Shown here piece by piece: positions 46,597 to 56,075 of a stretch of 64,000 nucleotides of DNA. The stretch's first letter is position 1. Every line of letters begins with the position of its first letter. The translations under genes were made by a program, and so were the position numbers. The DNA comes from Nostoc sp. T09. GTDB lineage: Bacteria; Cyanobacteriota; Cyanobacteriia; Cyanobacteriales; Nostocaceae. The stretch is taken from the NCBI RefSeq assembly GCF_002154695.1, contig NZ_MTAV01000135.1, positions 24,536 to 88,535 on the forward strand, in the 5' to 3' direction. A model generated the notes under the pieces. The model was not told the origin of the DNA, did no database searches, and was given only the letters and a program-made list of their open reading frames with translations.

Positions 46597-46995
46597 TTAT
46601 TTTTCGTCATTGATTAACTCAATCCTGGGCAAAGGCAATGTGTCAGCTTCATCCAGGTCCTCAGCAGCAATCTTATCTGGGCCTGTTTGCTGTAATGCTT
46701 GCAACAATGCCAAACTATGGTTCAATAATGCTTCTAAATCGATGCCAGCATAATCTAACGGGTAGCGTCGCAGACGATTGCTGCCTTCTCCCAGTAGAAT
46801 TACAGCACCTCGCCAGTTATGATTACCCAAATGATAAAGCGCTACAGCAATTTGTAGTATCCCTTGATAGAAGCTTTTTTCCGGCTCGCTGGCTTCAATC
46901 CACAAAGCCTCTAAAGTGTCATGACAGGCGTAGAACTGTCCAGAATTGAACTGTTCTACACCTTGCCAAAACTCTTGGGGCATAGTTTCATTCAT
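46597..46995 (-). CDS. DUF309 domain protein
   Basis: 132 residues from the ATG at 46995, which overlaps the upstream ftrC stop by four bases (ATGA). A longer open frame exists upstream but is the shadow of ftrC. DUF309 hallmark: EQFNSGQFYACHDTLEALWI (His/Asp/Glu) and QGILQIAVALYHLGNHNWRG. Helical, soluble. The family role is unknown; the conserved His and acids suggest metal binding. The overlap points to translational coupling with the thioredoxin-reductase subunit. Confidence 0.85.
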   Translation of the reverse strand: MNETMPQEFWQGVEQFNSGQFYACHDTLEALWIEASEPEKSFYQGILQIAVALYHLGNHNWRGAVILLGEGSNRLRRYPLDYAGIDLEALLNHSLALLQALQQTGPDKIAAEDLDEADTLPLPRIELINDEK

Positions 46996-47354
46996 GCCAT
47001 GCTTTCTCGTACTTCTTTGATTGCTTCTAAAGTGATTTCTTGCTTGTCTCCTGAAAACTCGTTGTCTGGGGTGAGAAACAGCATACAATGGCATTCTTTG
47101 CGTTCTCTCATTGGCACACAAGGACAGTTCCAATAGGTGGCGTGTACCTCAGCTTCTTTATCTTCATAGTGGCGGCAAGGACACAAAGGCGCACCAAGTT
47201 CGTCTTTATGTTTGGCTAGCCCTTCGATCACAACTGCCGTCACAGAAGGTTCAGAACAGAAGTAGGTTCCAGTACGCTTGGCGTATTGTTCAGAAAAATG
47301 CCGCATTGCCTCTAGGCTTTTATCGCTGGATTTTGTATTAACTTCTGATGACAT
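46992..47354 (-). CDS. ftrC: Ferredoxin:thioredoxin reductase, catalytic beta subunit
   Basis: About 120 residues from the ATG at 47354 (the ATG at 47357 or GTG at 47369 also possible). Catalytic and 4Fe-4S cysteines in TGTYFCSEPSV, ELGAPLCPCRHYED, YWNCPCVPM and RKECHCMLFL. It transfers electrons from ferredoxin to thioredoxin disulphide, coupling light to enzyme control. The variable subunit is not adjacent. Overlaps the DUF309 gene by four bases. Confidence 0.95.
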   Translation of the reverse strand: MSSEVNTKSSDKSLEAMRHFSEQYAKRTGTYFCSEPSVTAVVIEGLAKHKDELGAPLCPCRHYEDKEAEVHATYWNCPCVPMRERKECHCMLFLTPDNEFSGDKQEITLEAIKEVRESMA

Positions 47355-47580
47355 CATTAGATCGGCCACTCATAATTTAAACATTTCTTTGCATTGTACA
47401 TCAGCCTCATAGGGCTATTAGTGGGTGTTTTTCCCCAACCTGATTTTTTAAAATTGACTAACATTTGCTCTAAGGCTTGTATGTCTGGGTTACTGGGATC
47501 AAAAAGAATCTGAGTAATCAGAAAAGCTTAACTTGCGGCATATATTAAAATTTTGTACAAATTAAACTTGCAACCCCTAC

Positions 47581-48738
47581 TTAACGCCATGATTTTTGCA
47601 GTTGAGGTTGCAGTGCTTGCTCACTTTGGACAATGATGCCAGGATAATCCCGATTAACTCCTACTGGTTCTGCTGGTGAAGAGGTATTCTGCCACAAAAT
47701 CCAGCGACTGCCTGAAGCTAAGGAAGAGAGGCTGAGAGGGTTTTGAGTCAGCCAAATCAAAGGGTACTCTTCCAGGATAGGTCTGTTAGCATCTTCTTGG
47801 GCTGTAGTTGCTGCTAAGGCTTCTTGAACTATGCGATCGCCTTTGACTAAACCTGTAGATGCTGTCCACAGTTGTACCTGCATATTTTGACGCTGGGCAT
47901 AAAAATACAGTGATGCGGCGGCGATTACGGCTTGTTCAAAATTTTCTGCGTCCCAGTTAGCTGCACTGTCCAGGGCAATAATTATCTCCTGCCCACTGGT
48001 AACAATTTCTAGCTCCCGTACTCGTAATTCCCCGTAGCGGGCGCTGGTACGCCAGTGAACCATACGGATCGGGTCACCTAGACGGTAAGGACGTAGCGAT
48101 CGCACCAGCCCTGTTGTCTCTGTCTGTTGGGGTCGGCCACGCAGGTGACTGGTATAGCTTTCTTCTTGCCCCATTTCATCAACTAGGGGGCAGTAAGTCA
48201 TGGGTAACACACTAGGATAGACAATCGCTGTGGCAGCACATTCACGCTGACGGCGACACCAGAACAATCCTAAAGGCGCACCACTGACCAGTTCGACTGT
48301 ATGCCAGCGATAGACACCCCGGCGCTGGGTTGGTTGGTAGTATACCCAACGATGATGGTCTTGGGGAGGAATTGTTTCTATTGCCTTTTGTACTGGTTTG
48401 CCCAAAACGAAGGGCAACATATCCTCGACTTGCAGCAAGTTAACAGGCTGCTGTGTCTGATTGTGGATTTCTATTTCTACAGTTAGTTCATCTCCGGCGG
48501 TCACAGGCTGGATGGGACGGCGTTTGACAGTCAAACCTACAAGCGATCGCGGTGGTAAGATAGCTGCTACAGTCAACAGGGCAAAGCTGACTCCGCTAAT
48601 AGCATATAGCCAACCAGCCATTGTATTGATAGCAGCCCCAAAAAAACAGATAGCTATTCCTGCTAGAACCCAACCGCTGTATGCAGGGGCACAAGCGCGG
48701 GTTTGTAACCAGTTATTGGTGGGTGTGATGATTTTCAT
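47581..48738 (-). CDS. DUF58 family protein
   Basis: 385 residues from the ATG at 48738, preceded by AAAGGAAA. Two transmembrane segments near the N-terminus (about 19-60), then a beta-rich region and the DUF58 core: LVRSLRPYRLGDPIRMVHWR and TSARYGELRVRELEI, followed by a degenerate vWA-like fold (IIIALDSAANWDAENFEQAV). DUF58 proteins often go with MoxR ATPases; none is visible here. The protein faces the cell wall or periplasm by topology. Function unknown. Confidence 0.88.
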   Translation of the reverse strand: MKIITPTNNWLQTRACAPAYSGWVLAGIAICFFGAAINTMAGWLYAISGVSFALLTVAAILPPRSLVGLTVKRRPIQPVTAGDELTVEIEIHNQTQQPVNLLQVEDMLPFVLGKPVQKAIETIPPQDHHRWVYYQPTQRRGVYRWHTVELVSGAPLGLFWCRRQRECAATAIVYPSVLPMTYCPLVDEMGQEESYTSHLRGRPQQTETTGLVRSLRPYRLGDPIRMVHWRTSARYGELRVRELEIVTSGQEIIIALDSAANWDAENFEQAVIAAASLYFYAQRQNMQVQLWTASTGLVKGDRIVQEALAATTAQEDANRPILEEYPLIWLTQNPLSLSSLASGSRWILWQNTSSPAEPVGVNRDYPGIIVQSEQALQPQLQKSWR

Positions 48739-48984
48739 AATTTCCTTTCTAGCCCAACCATGCCTGAAATTCATAGAAATTCATGGTTTCACTAAAGAAT
48801 TGGTGAAGACCATTTCAAAAGCAAAAATATTACTTAAGTATGTTGTAGATTGAAAATCTAAGTAAGTATACGGTTGACTTAAGTAGAATCGGTTAATCTA
48901 TTAGTTTGGGTAACCGACTAGTTTTTGTGTCTAGGCTAAGTTTAACCGTTGCTTTTTACCTGATATTTGCGACAGGAAGCACTA

Positions 48985-49875
48985 ATGGAAAACACGCTGA
49001 CATCTGAGTTTCTTATTCCCCAACTACCACCACCACCTCCTCCCCCTTTTCAAGCACAGAAAAAGGTGGTCTCCATTCAAAAGATGGTAAGCGATGCTCA
49101 TATCCAGCAAGCCAGTGATATTCATATTCGCGTTGGAGAGTTGCCTCGATTCCGGATTCGCGGTCAGATGGAGGTTTATGAGTTAGGAGAAGTAGTAACG
49201 CCAAAAATATTTGAGGCGTACTTAAGCGAGATTCTGACCCCATCTGGAAAACAGCGATTTGCAGAAACTAAAGAACTGGATACGGCAATTGTTTATCCGG
49301 GATTTTTGCGCTGTCGTGTCAACTGTTTTGATAGCTTAACTGGGGGTGCAATGGTACTGCGGTTAATTACACTGCATGTTCCAACCATTGATAATTTAGG
49401 GCTACCATCCATTCTTAAAAATATTACTAATAAAAAACAAGGATTAATCTTAGTTACAGGTCCGACTGGATCGGGAAAGTCCACCACAATAGCGGCAATG
49501 ATTCGCTATCTTAACGAGACAGCACAAAAACATATCATCACTATTGAAGACCCAATTGAATATGTTCATACCTCCCAAAGTTGCTTAATCAGCCAACGTG
49601 AAGTAGGTTTGCATACCCATGATTTTCATGATGCTTTGCGGTCGGTATTGCGAGAAGATCCAGATGTAATTGTAGTTGGAGAAATGCGCGATCGCATGAC
49701 TGTTGATACAGCTATTAAAGCTGCACAAACTGGTCATTTAGTATTGGGAACTCTCCACTCTAAAGATACGATTAGCGCAATTAATCGCTTACTCAATCTC
49801 TATAATCCTGATGAGCAAGCAATCATGCGTGTGCAAATTCTTGATTCTCTGGTCGCTATTATTAATTTTCAATAA
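48985..49875 (+). CDS. pilT: PilT-like type IV pilus ATPase, shorter C-terminus
   Basis: 296 residues from the ATG at 48985 with AGGAAG upstream. An odd N-terminus with a polyproline run (PQLPPPPPPPF), then the PilT N-domain. Walker A GPTGSGKST (159-167), Asp box IITIEDPIEYVH, Walker B DVIVVGEMRD, His box HLVLGTLHSKDT. It ends LDSLVAIINFQ where usual PilT continues for some 50-60 residues (ESLVAVVSQ and beyond), so it lacks the C-terminal domain that completes the hexamer. Could be a truncated or divergent paralogue, not the main retraction motor. Confidence 0.8.
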   Translation: MENTLTSEFLIPQLPPPPPPPFQAQKKVVSIQKMVSDAHIQQASDIHIRVGELPRFRIRGQMEVYELGEVVTPKIFEAYLSEILTPSGKQRFAETKELDTAIVYPGFLRCRVNCFDSLTGGAMVLRLITLHVPTIDNLGLPSILKNITNKKQGLILVTGPTGSGKSTTIAAMIRYLNETAQKHIITIEDPIEYVHTSQSCLISQREVGLHTHDFHDALRSVLREDPDVIVVGEMRDRMTVDTAIKAAQTGHLVLGTLHSKDTISAINRLLNLYNPDEQAIMRVQILDSLVAIINFQ

Positions 49876-49953
49876 CATTAAAAGTAATATTTCTTAATAC
49901 GAATTTAATTCGACTGTTAATTCTTATACCATTTTGAAAAAAGCGACAGATGA

Positions 49954-50017
49954 GTAGAGGCACGGCACCCACAATCTTTTGGTATATCAAATTATCTTAC
50001 TGACGCCGTGCCCCTAC
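49954..50017. repeat. 64-bp inverted-repeat element (MITE-like), copy 2
   Basis: Left end GTAGAGGCACGGC and right end GCCGTGCCCCTAC pair at 12 of 13 positions; span 64 bases as in 11519-11582. It sits 80 bases after the shortened pilT. Confidence 0.75.
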
Positions 50018-50174
50018 AAAGAATTTATCTATCGCAAACATTATTTGAATTGGTATTACAAATGCAATAGATCTATTTTCTTAAAAAAACGTAATTCTAC
50101 TGAATAGTTTTGTTTAAAAAACCTCTTTAAAAGTTGGTAAATTAGTTGCATTATTCAAAATAAATCAAAAACAA

Positions 50175-50196
50175 AAAGCCCACATATGTGGGCTTT
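50175..50196 (-). terminator. Terminator of typA
   Basis: Perfect palindrome AAAGCCCACATATGTGGGCT plus TT; on the minus strand it is followed by TTTGTTTTTG, the U-tract of an intrinsic terminator 28 bases past the typA stop. Confidence 0.85.
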
Positions 50197-50223
50197 CTAA
50201 ACTTAATTCAGTTATGGCTTTAC

Positions 50224-52014
50224 TTAGCGTTTAACCAATTTCTTCGACATCTTCCGTAGGCGAATCGATTTGGGTGTAACTTCCACCAATTCATCTGGGC
50301 CAATGTATTCCAAAGCACGTTCTAGACTCATGTCGATCGGTGCTTGCAGTTGTACTAGTTCATCGCCACCAGCAGCCCGGTGGTTGGTTAACTGCTTGGT
50401 TTTACAGATATTTAGTTCCAAGTCTTGCGGACGATTGTGTTCTCCCACAATCATACCTCTGTAAACCTTTGTACCAGGAGTAATAAAGAATGCTCCTCTA
50501 TCTTCAGCGTTTTTCATGGCGTAGAAGGTAGAAACGCCTTCTTCAAAGGAGATTAAAACGCCTTTGTTACGGGCTTCAATGTCGCCACTGAGTTGACGGT
50601 AGTCCAAGAAGCTGTGGTTCATGATGCCTTCACCACGAGTCATCCGCATGAATTCACCACGGAAACCAATCAAGCCACGGGCGGGAATAACAAACTCTAA
50701 CTGGGTGCGATCGCCACTACCTGGTTGCATATCTTGCATTTCGCCTTTGCGTTGTCCCAGGCGTTCAATACAGCTACCCACAGCATCAGCAGGAATGTCT
50801 AACACTAAAAGTTCGTAAGGTTCACAAGGTTGACCGTTGACTTCGCGGTAAATTACCTGTGGCTGAGATACCTGAAACTCGAAACCTTCCCGACGCATGG
50901 TTTCAATTAAGATACCCAAGTGGAGTTCTCCACGACCGGAAACTAGGAATTTATCGGGAGAATCGGTTTCTTCAACCCGCAAAGCAACGTTGGTTTCGAG
51001 TTCACGCAATAAGCGATCGCGCACTTGTCTTGATGTCACCAACTTACCTTCTTGACCTGCAAAAGGCGAATCATTCACCCAGAAGGTCATTTGCAAGGTT
51101 GGTTCATCCACTTTAATGAGTGGCAAAGCTTGCGGTTCATTCGGATCGGTAATTGTTTCCCCAATGTAAGCATCAGCGAAACCAGCCACCGCCACGATAT
51201 AACCTGCGGTCGCTTCTTCCATTTCCACCCGTTTCAAGCCTTCAAAGCCCATCAACTTAGTGATTTTGGATTTGACAACTGTGCCATTTTCTGTAATTAG
51301 AGCCGCTTGCTGTCCAGCACGGATAGTGCCGTTGTGAATTCTGCCAATTACAATCCGTCCCAGGTATTCAGAATAATCTAGGGTTGTGACTTGCAATTGC
51401 AGGGGCTTGTTGATATCGCCTACTGGTGGTGGAACGTGTTGCAGAATCGCATTAAACAGAGGTTGCATATCTACCGCTTCTGCTTCCATGCTTTCTTTGG
51501 CATAACCTCCCATACCGGAGGCAAACAGATAGGTAAAATCACACTGGTCTTCATCTGCTCCTAATTCCAAGAACAGATCCAACACTTTATCAACAGCAAC
51601 GTGGGGGTCAGCTTGGCCACGGTCAATTTTGTTGACAACAACGATGGGGCGCAAACCTTTTTCCAAAGCTTTTTTCAGTACAAAGCGTGTTTGGGGCATA
51701 GGCCCTTCGTTGGCATCGACAATCAGGAGACATCCGTCTACCATGCCAAGTACTCGTTCAACTTCACCGCCAAAGTCAGCGTGTCCAGGAGTATCGACAA
51801 TATTGATTAGGGTGTCTTTATATCTAACCGCTGTGTTTTTAGACAGAATTGTAATTCCCCGTTCTCGTTCCAGGGCGTTGGAGTCCATGACGCAATCCGG
51901 AACGTCTTCACCTTCTCGGAAAATGCCGGATTGTTTGAGGAGTGCATCAACCAGGGTGGTTTTGCCGTGGTCAACGTGGGCAATAATGGCGACGTTACGA
52001 ATTGGGAGCGTCAT
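50224..52014 (-). CDS. typA: GTP-binding ribosome-associated protein TypA/BipA
   Basis: 596 residues. G1 [16 protein letters not shown]2 [14 protein letters not shown]3 [16 protein letters not shown]4 NKIDR. Domains follow EF-G-like order with the family-specific C-terminal domain. TypA is a translation factor involved in 50S assembly and stress growth (cold, low light). Full length for the family. Ends before a clear intrinsic terminator; monocistronic. Confidence 0.96.
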   Translation of the reverse strand: MTLPIRNVAIIAHVDHGKTTLVDALLKQSGIFREGEDVPDCVMDSNALERERGITILSKNTAVRYKDTLINIVDTPGHADFGGEVERVLGMVDGCLLIVDANEGPMPQTRFVLKKALEKGLRPIVVVNKIDRGQADPHVAVDKVLDLFLELGADEDQCDFTYLFASGMGGYAKESMEAEAVDMQPLFNAILQHVPPPVGDINKPLQLQVTTLDYSEYLGRIVIGRIHNGTIRAGQQAALITENGTVVKSKITKLMGFEGLKRVEMEEATAGYIVAVAGFADAYIGETITDPNEPQALPLIKVDEPTLQMTFWVNDSPFAGQEGKLVTSRQVRDRLLRELETNVALRVEETDSPDKFLVSGRGELHLGILIETMRREGFEFQVSQPQVIYREVNGQPCEPYELLVLDIPADAVGSCIERLGQRKGEMQDMQPGSGDRTQLEFVIPARGLIGFRGEFMRMTRGEGIMNHSFLDYRQLSGDIEARNKGVLISFEEGVSTFYAMKNAEDRGAFFITPGTKVYRGMIVGEHNRPQDLELNICKTKQLTNHRAAGGDELVQLQAPIDMSLERALEYIGPDELVEVTPKSIRLRKMSKKLVKR

Positions 52015-52377
52015 AGAAACTTTTGGTGAACTCTAGAAAGGGTTTTTAGATGTACATCTTAATGCTAGGATGCCAGGCTGTTTTAACAGAATTGAGGATA
52101 AAGTACAAACTCTGTAAAGAAGCTTTAACAATTCTAGCGTAATCGTCACAATTCCGGGGCATTTTACATCTTTTTCCCAGCCATAAAATTAGGCAGGCTG
52201 GATTGTGTATTTAGCTTTTGAATATTTACTCAGTAATAATTCTCGTGATTTAAAAGTAAGTAGATTTTTATGACAGTAGTAATTACCCTTTAACTTCTGA
52301 GTATGGAAAAGTTAGGCTAACAGACAATTATTTACCGATGTGCCAAAATTGACAGCATAAGTTCGATATTTTTAATT
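52015..52377. other. Intergenic region between divergent genes, 363 bases
   Basis: Upstream of both typA and the kinase-LRAT gene. Two AGGCAGGCTGG/CCAGGCTG-like words (near 52072 and 52190) but no recognised element. Confidence 0.35.
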
Positions 52378-53685
52378 ATGGTTTGGGCATCAGGACAGCA
52401 GTTGCAGGGCGGTAAATACACAATTGAAAAAGAATTGGGTGAAGGTGGCTTTGGTATAACTTACCGCGCTAGAGGTAACAATGGGCGCTTCGTAGTTATC
52501 AAAACCCTGAATGATAAAGTTCAACGCCGCCCCGACTTTGACAAGTTTCAGCAAGACTTTCTTAATGAGGCGATAAAACTAGCTAAATGCAATCATCCCC
52601 ATATTGTGCAAATTGATGAGGTAATCCATGAGAATACCATATGGTGCATTGTTATGGAATACATAGATGGGGAAAATTTAGCCCATCGAGTTGAGCATCA
52701 AGGTATTTTGCCAGAGGCGGAAGCATTACGATACATTCAACAGATTGGTGAGGCGCTAACTGTAGTTCACAATAATGGTTTGCTGCATCGGGATGTGAAA
52801 CCGCAAAATATTATGTTGCGTGGTGGTAAATCAGAAGCGGTATTAATTGATTTTGGGATTGCGCGGGAATTTTCTCAGAATTTGACTCAGACTCATACAC
52901 AAATGGTAACTGATGCGTTTTCGCCAATTGAGCAATATGACAAGCGCGCAAAACGAGGTGCTTTTACAGATGTTTATGCTTTGGCTGCAACACTGTATTC
53001 TTTGTTAACTGGAGAAATACCAACAATCGCTCCAATCAGAGCAATTGGTACGCTGTTAGAAGAACCAAAAAGTATTAATTCTAGTCTCAGTGAAAGAGTT
53101 AATCTGGCAATTCTCAAGGGTATGGAGGTAAATCTAGAAAATCGCCCTCAGTCCATTAAGGAGTGGCTTTCACTTTTGAATATTCACAGTCTTAAAAGTG
53201 CTAATGTCAACTTTCCTACTATCAAAATTGTTAATTCTCAATCAACAGACCATATTATCAAGGAATTTTCTGGTCATGTAGACTATGACAGCCTCAAGGC
53301 CGGATTACTCATACATCACAAAGATCATCGAAAAGATCCTACATTGCACTATCACATAACTATCTCTAACACTCACGCGTTTAACTTTGGTGGAAACGGA
53401 TTTGCTGTATTTCCAATTCCACACAAGGCTAAAACAGCAAGAAATGTAAAATTCTTAGATAGAAAGGAAGTGCTTGATCGATGCTTAATTGCTTATGAAC
53501 TCTTTAAGGACTGGCATTATGGGGTTTTAGGATGGAATTGTGAGCACTTCGCTAGGTTGGTAACAACAGATGAAGCTATTAGCTATCAAGTAAAAAAGTC
53601 ACCTTTAGCATTTTTAAATAACAATGGTTATCACCCATTAGCAAAGGAAATGATGGATAAAGCCTGTAAGAGTGCAAATTTATAA
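52378..53685 (+). CDS. Ser/Thr protein kinase fused to an LRAT/NlpC-like domain
   Basis: 435 residues. Kinase domain about 1-265: GEGGFGITYRAR, VVIKTL, HRDVKPQNIML (catalytic Asp139), DFGIAREF, then SPIEQYDKRAK and DVYALAATLYSLLTGEIPT. C-terminal domain about 300-430: FSGHVDYDSLKAGLLI, TLHYHITISN, then GWNCEHFARLV (Cys388), the NCEHF motif of lecithin-retinol acyltransferase-like enzymes. Predicted papain-like thiol acyltransferase or hydrolase under kinase control. Convergent with the Uma2 gene, overlapping by six bases. The start has no strong ribosome site. Confidence 0.8.
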   Translation: MVWASGQQLQGGKYTIEKELGEGGFGITYRARGNNGRFVVIKTLNDKVQRRPDFDKFQQDFLNEAIKLAKCNHPHIVQIDEVIHENTIWCIVMEYIDGENLAHRVEHQGILPEAEALRYIQQIGEALTVVHNNGLLHRDVKPQNIMLRGGKSEAVLIDFGIAREFSQNLTQTHTQMVTDAFSPIEQYDKRAKRGAFTDVYALAATLYSLLTGEIPTIAPIRAIGTLLEEPKSINSSLSERVNLAILKGMEVNLENRPQSIKEWLSLLNIHSLKSANVNFPTIKIVNSQSTDHIIKEFSGHVDYDSLKAGLLIHHKDHRKDPTLHYHITISNTHAFNFGGNGFAVFPIPHKAKTARNVKFLDRKEVLDRCLIAYELFKDWHYGVLGWNCEHFARLVTTDEAISYQVKKSPLAFLNNNGYHPLAKEMMDKACKSANL

Positions 53686-54255
53686 TGACTTTTTTAAAAG
53701 CAACGTAAACCCAGCTACAACCTCTTCACCACTCAAAGTTGCTGTCGCTGGATATTGAGTAATTGAACCATCTTGACGATACACTAAAGCTTGCTGATGT
53801 TGACGGTCAATTAACCATCCTAAACGCACACCATTAGCAATATATTCTGCCATTTTGGCTTTGAGTTTCTCCAGGCTGTCATTTTGAGAACGAATTTCAA
53901 TCACAAAGTCGGGTGCTAAATTAATAAACTGATCTTCTTGCTCATCCCACTTTTCTGGTAAGCGTCCTTTAGCTACAAAAGCCGCATCAGGAGAACGCAC
54001 AGCAGTATTTGGTAATTTAAAACCTGTACTTGAACTGAAAACTTCACCTAGATCCTGACTTTCTACCCAATTTAACAAATAAGCTCCGGCTTTGATTTCT
54101 CGATTACCAGAAATTCCTCCAGTTGGTGGCATAGTTTCTATTGTTCCATCAGCATTACGTTCAAACCGCAGTTCTGGGTTTTGCGAACTCATCAGCATTA
54201 ATTGGTCATCTGTCACAGTATAGAAAGACTGCAACATTACTCTTTCGCTGTTCAT
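53680..54255 (-). CDS. Uma2 family endonuclease
   Basis: 191 residues. Core motifs NTAVRSPDAAFVAKGRLPEK, LAPDFVIEIRSQNDSLEKLK, and YIANGVRLGWLIDRQHQQAL. Same family as 26004 and 30142 but divergent. The 3' end overlaps the convergent kinase-LRAT gene by six bases. Either of the two Met near the start could be used. Confidence 0.88.
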   Translation of the reverse strand: MNSERVMLQSFYTVTDDQLMLMSSQNPELRFERNADGTIETMPPTGGISGNREIKAGAYLLNWVESQDLGEVFSSSTGFKLPNTAVRSPDAAFVAKGRLPEKWDEQEDQFINLAPDFVIEIRSQNDSLEKLKAKMAEYIANGVRLGWLIDRQHQQALVYRQDGSITQYPATATLSGEEVVAGFTLLLKKSL

Positions 54256-54394
54256 AATGCTAGGGCAAGCTTGATAGACACTTTAATTTTAAGCTGAATA
54301 TCCTACACGGCATGTTCAGCAACTTGACGGTTTGCTTGATGCGATCGCCCAATTTTTCCGCTACAGTGCGATCAATAAAACTTTTTAAAATACA

Positions 54395-54979
54395 ATGCTT
54401 TCCGAACGCTTTACCGCAGCCCTCACCTACGCTACCGAACTCCACGCCAAGCAATTACGTAAAGGTTCTGGTATCCCCTACATTGCTCATTTATTAGGTG
54501 TTGCCAGTATTGCTTTAGAATACGGCGCAAATGAAGATGAAGCGATCGCCGCCCTTTTACACGATGCGATTGAAGACCAAGGCGGTGCAGCAACTAGAGA
54601 AGAAATTCGCCGCCGTTTTGGAGACAATGTTACAGCAATTGTCGATGGTTGTACTGATGCCGACACTACACCCAAACCGCCTTGGCGACAGCGCAAAGAA
54701 GCATATATTGCTCATCTTCCCACGGCATCTTCATCAGTGCTGCTGGTGTCAGCCGCGGATAAACTTTATAACGCCCGGTCAATTCTCAAAGATTACCGCG
54801 TGTTAAACGATTCACTTTGGCAATGCTTTCAGGGAGGTAAAGAAGGTACTCTTTGGTACTATCGGACAGTTGTCGATACCTTCAAGAGTATCGGGTCACC
54901 TGCAATTGCGGAAGAATTGGAACGGGTGGTGTTAGAGTTAGAAGCTTTGGTATTCCACAAAAATGAAGCTGAAGGATGA
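54395..54979 (+). CDS. HD-domain phosphohydrolase, MESH1/SpoT-hydrolase-like
   Basis: 194 residues. ELHAKQLRKGSGIPYIAHLL gives the first metal His, ALLHDAIEDQGG the HD pair, and LLVSAADKLYNARSILKD the later Asp motif. It matches the small alarmone hydrolase (MESH1-type) layout that removes the 3' pyrophosphate from (p)ppGpp; other nucleotide substrates are possible. The last codons (NEAEG) and stop lie in a repeat arm that is inverted relative to the TTCATAC array just downstream. Confidence 0.85.
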   Translation: MLSERFTAALTYATELHAKQLRKGSGIPYIAHLLGVASIALEYGANEDEAIAALLHDAIEDQGGAATREEIRRRFGDNVTAIVDGCTDADTTPKPPWRQRKEAYIAHLPTASSSVLLVSAADKLYNARSILKDYRVLNDSLWQCFQGGKEGTLWYYRTVVDTFKSIGSPAIAEELERVVLELEALVFHKNEAEG

Positions 54980-55012
54980 AGCTGGGAAAATTTCATACTT
55001 CATACTTCATAC
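54962..55012. repeat. Inverted short repeat: ATGAAGC units and TTCATAC triple repeat
   Basis: AATGAAGCTGAAGGATGAAG (54962-54981) covers the HD gene's stop codon (54977-54979); TTCATAC three times (54992-55012) is its rough complement. Similar two-armed short repeats occur elsewhere in the window. Confidence 0.7.
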
Positions 55013-55055
55013 TTTTTTACGCACAACTGTAACAGGGGTAACAGTCCTTTTTTTG

Positions 55056-56075
55056 CTAGCGGAACATACTACTTACTGAACTATCTTCGTGAATCCGCCA
55101 GATGGTTTCTCCGAGTAGGTTAGCCACTGAAAGCACTACCAGTTGCGGAAAACGATTGCTTTCTGGTATGGGAATGGTATTAATGACAATCACTTCCTCA
55201 AACAAGCCACTAGACAAGCGCTCAACGGCTGGTGGAGAGAACACCGCATGAGTTGCACAGGCATATACCTGACGCGCCCCTTCTTCACGCAGTAACCTTG
55301 CTCCAGCGGCAATTGTGCCCCCAGTGTCAATCATATCGTCCACTAGTACTGCCGTTTTACCCCTGACATCACCAATTACATTCAAGACTTCGGCGACATT
55401 GTGAGCTTGGCGACGTTTATCAATAATCGCTAGGGGAGCATCGTTCAGTTTCTTCGCAAATGCTCTTGCCCGGGCTACACCACCAACATCAGGAGAAACA
55501 ACTACTAGATCTGACAGTTGCTTACTCGTCAGATAATCTAGTAAAACTGGTGACCCATAAACATGGTCAAAAGGTATGTCGAAATATCCCTGAATCTGGG
55601 CTGAGTGTAAATCCATTGCCAGAACACGGTTGGCACCTGCTTGAGTGATCAGGTTAGCAACCAATTTAGCAGTGATTGATTCTCGTCCTGCCGTTTTCCG
55701 GTCAGCGCGGGCATAACCATAGTAAGGAATTACCGCTGTCACCTGGCGTGCAGAAGCCCGCCGACAGGCGTCAATCATAATCAGCAATTCCATTAAATGA
55801 TCGTTCACAGGTTGACAACTTGGTTGGATGAGATAAACATCACAACCCCGAATCGATTCCTGGATTTGAATATACAGTTCGCCGTCCGCAAACCTTTTAC
55901 GGATCATGGGACCTAAGTCCATGCCCAGGTAACGAGCGACTTCTTGAGACAGTTGTACATTGGCAGAGCCAGAAAACAGCCGCAGGCGATTATTTTCATT
56001 CAGTCCTGTTGCAGATGGCTGCAATTTGGACAAAGTTGCAGAACTGAGCACAGCAGATCCTCGATGTGCATTCAT
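55056..56075 (-). CDS. prs: Ribose-phosphate pyrophosphokinase
   Basis: 339 residues. Class I PRPP synthase: LFSGSANVQLSQEVARYLG, the ATP flexible loop region RADRKTAGRESITAKLVANL, DLHSAQIQGYFDIPFDHVYG, VVSPDVGGVARARAFAKKL, and the PRPP loop VLVDDMIDTGGTI. Makes PRPP for nucleotide, His and Trp synthesis. The cyanobacterial N-terminal extension of about 25 residues precedes the catalytic core. Monocistronic; an AT-rich 1.1-kb region lies upstream. Confidence 0.95.
   Translation of the reverse strand: MNAHRGSAVLSSATLSKLQPSATGLNENNRLRLFSGSANVQLSQEVARYLGMDLGPMIRKRFADGELYIQIQESIRGCDVYLIQPSCQPVNDHLMELLIMIDACRRASARQVTAVIPYYGYARADRKTAGRESITAKLVANLITQAGANRVLAMDLHSAQIQGYFDIPFDHVYGSPVLLDYLTSKQLSDLVVVSPDVGGVARARAFAKKLNDAPLAIIDKRRQAHNVAEVLNVIGDVRGKTAVLVDDMIDTGGTIAAGARLLREEGARQVYACATHAVFSPPAVERLSSGLFEEVIVINTIPIPESNRFPQLVVLSVANLLGETIWRIHEDSSVSSMFR

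Noticed and set aside
46996..47133. N-terminal extension of the DUF309 frame (46 residues)
   Set aside because: It is an alternate frame within ftrC; the ATG at 46995 with ATGA overlap fits the family start.
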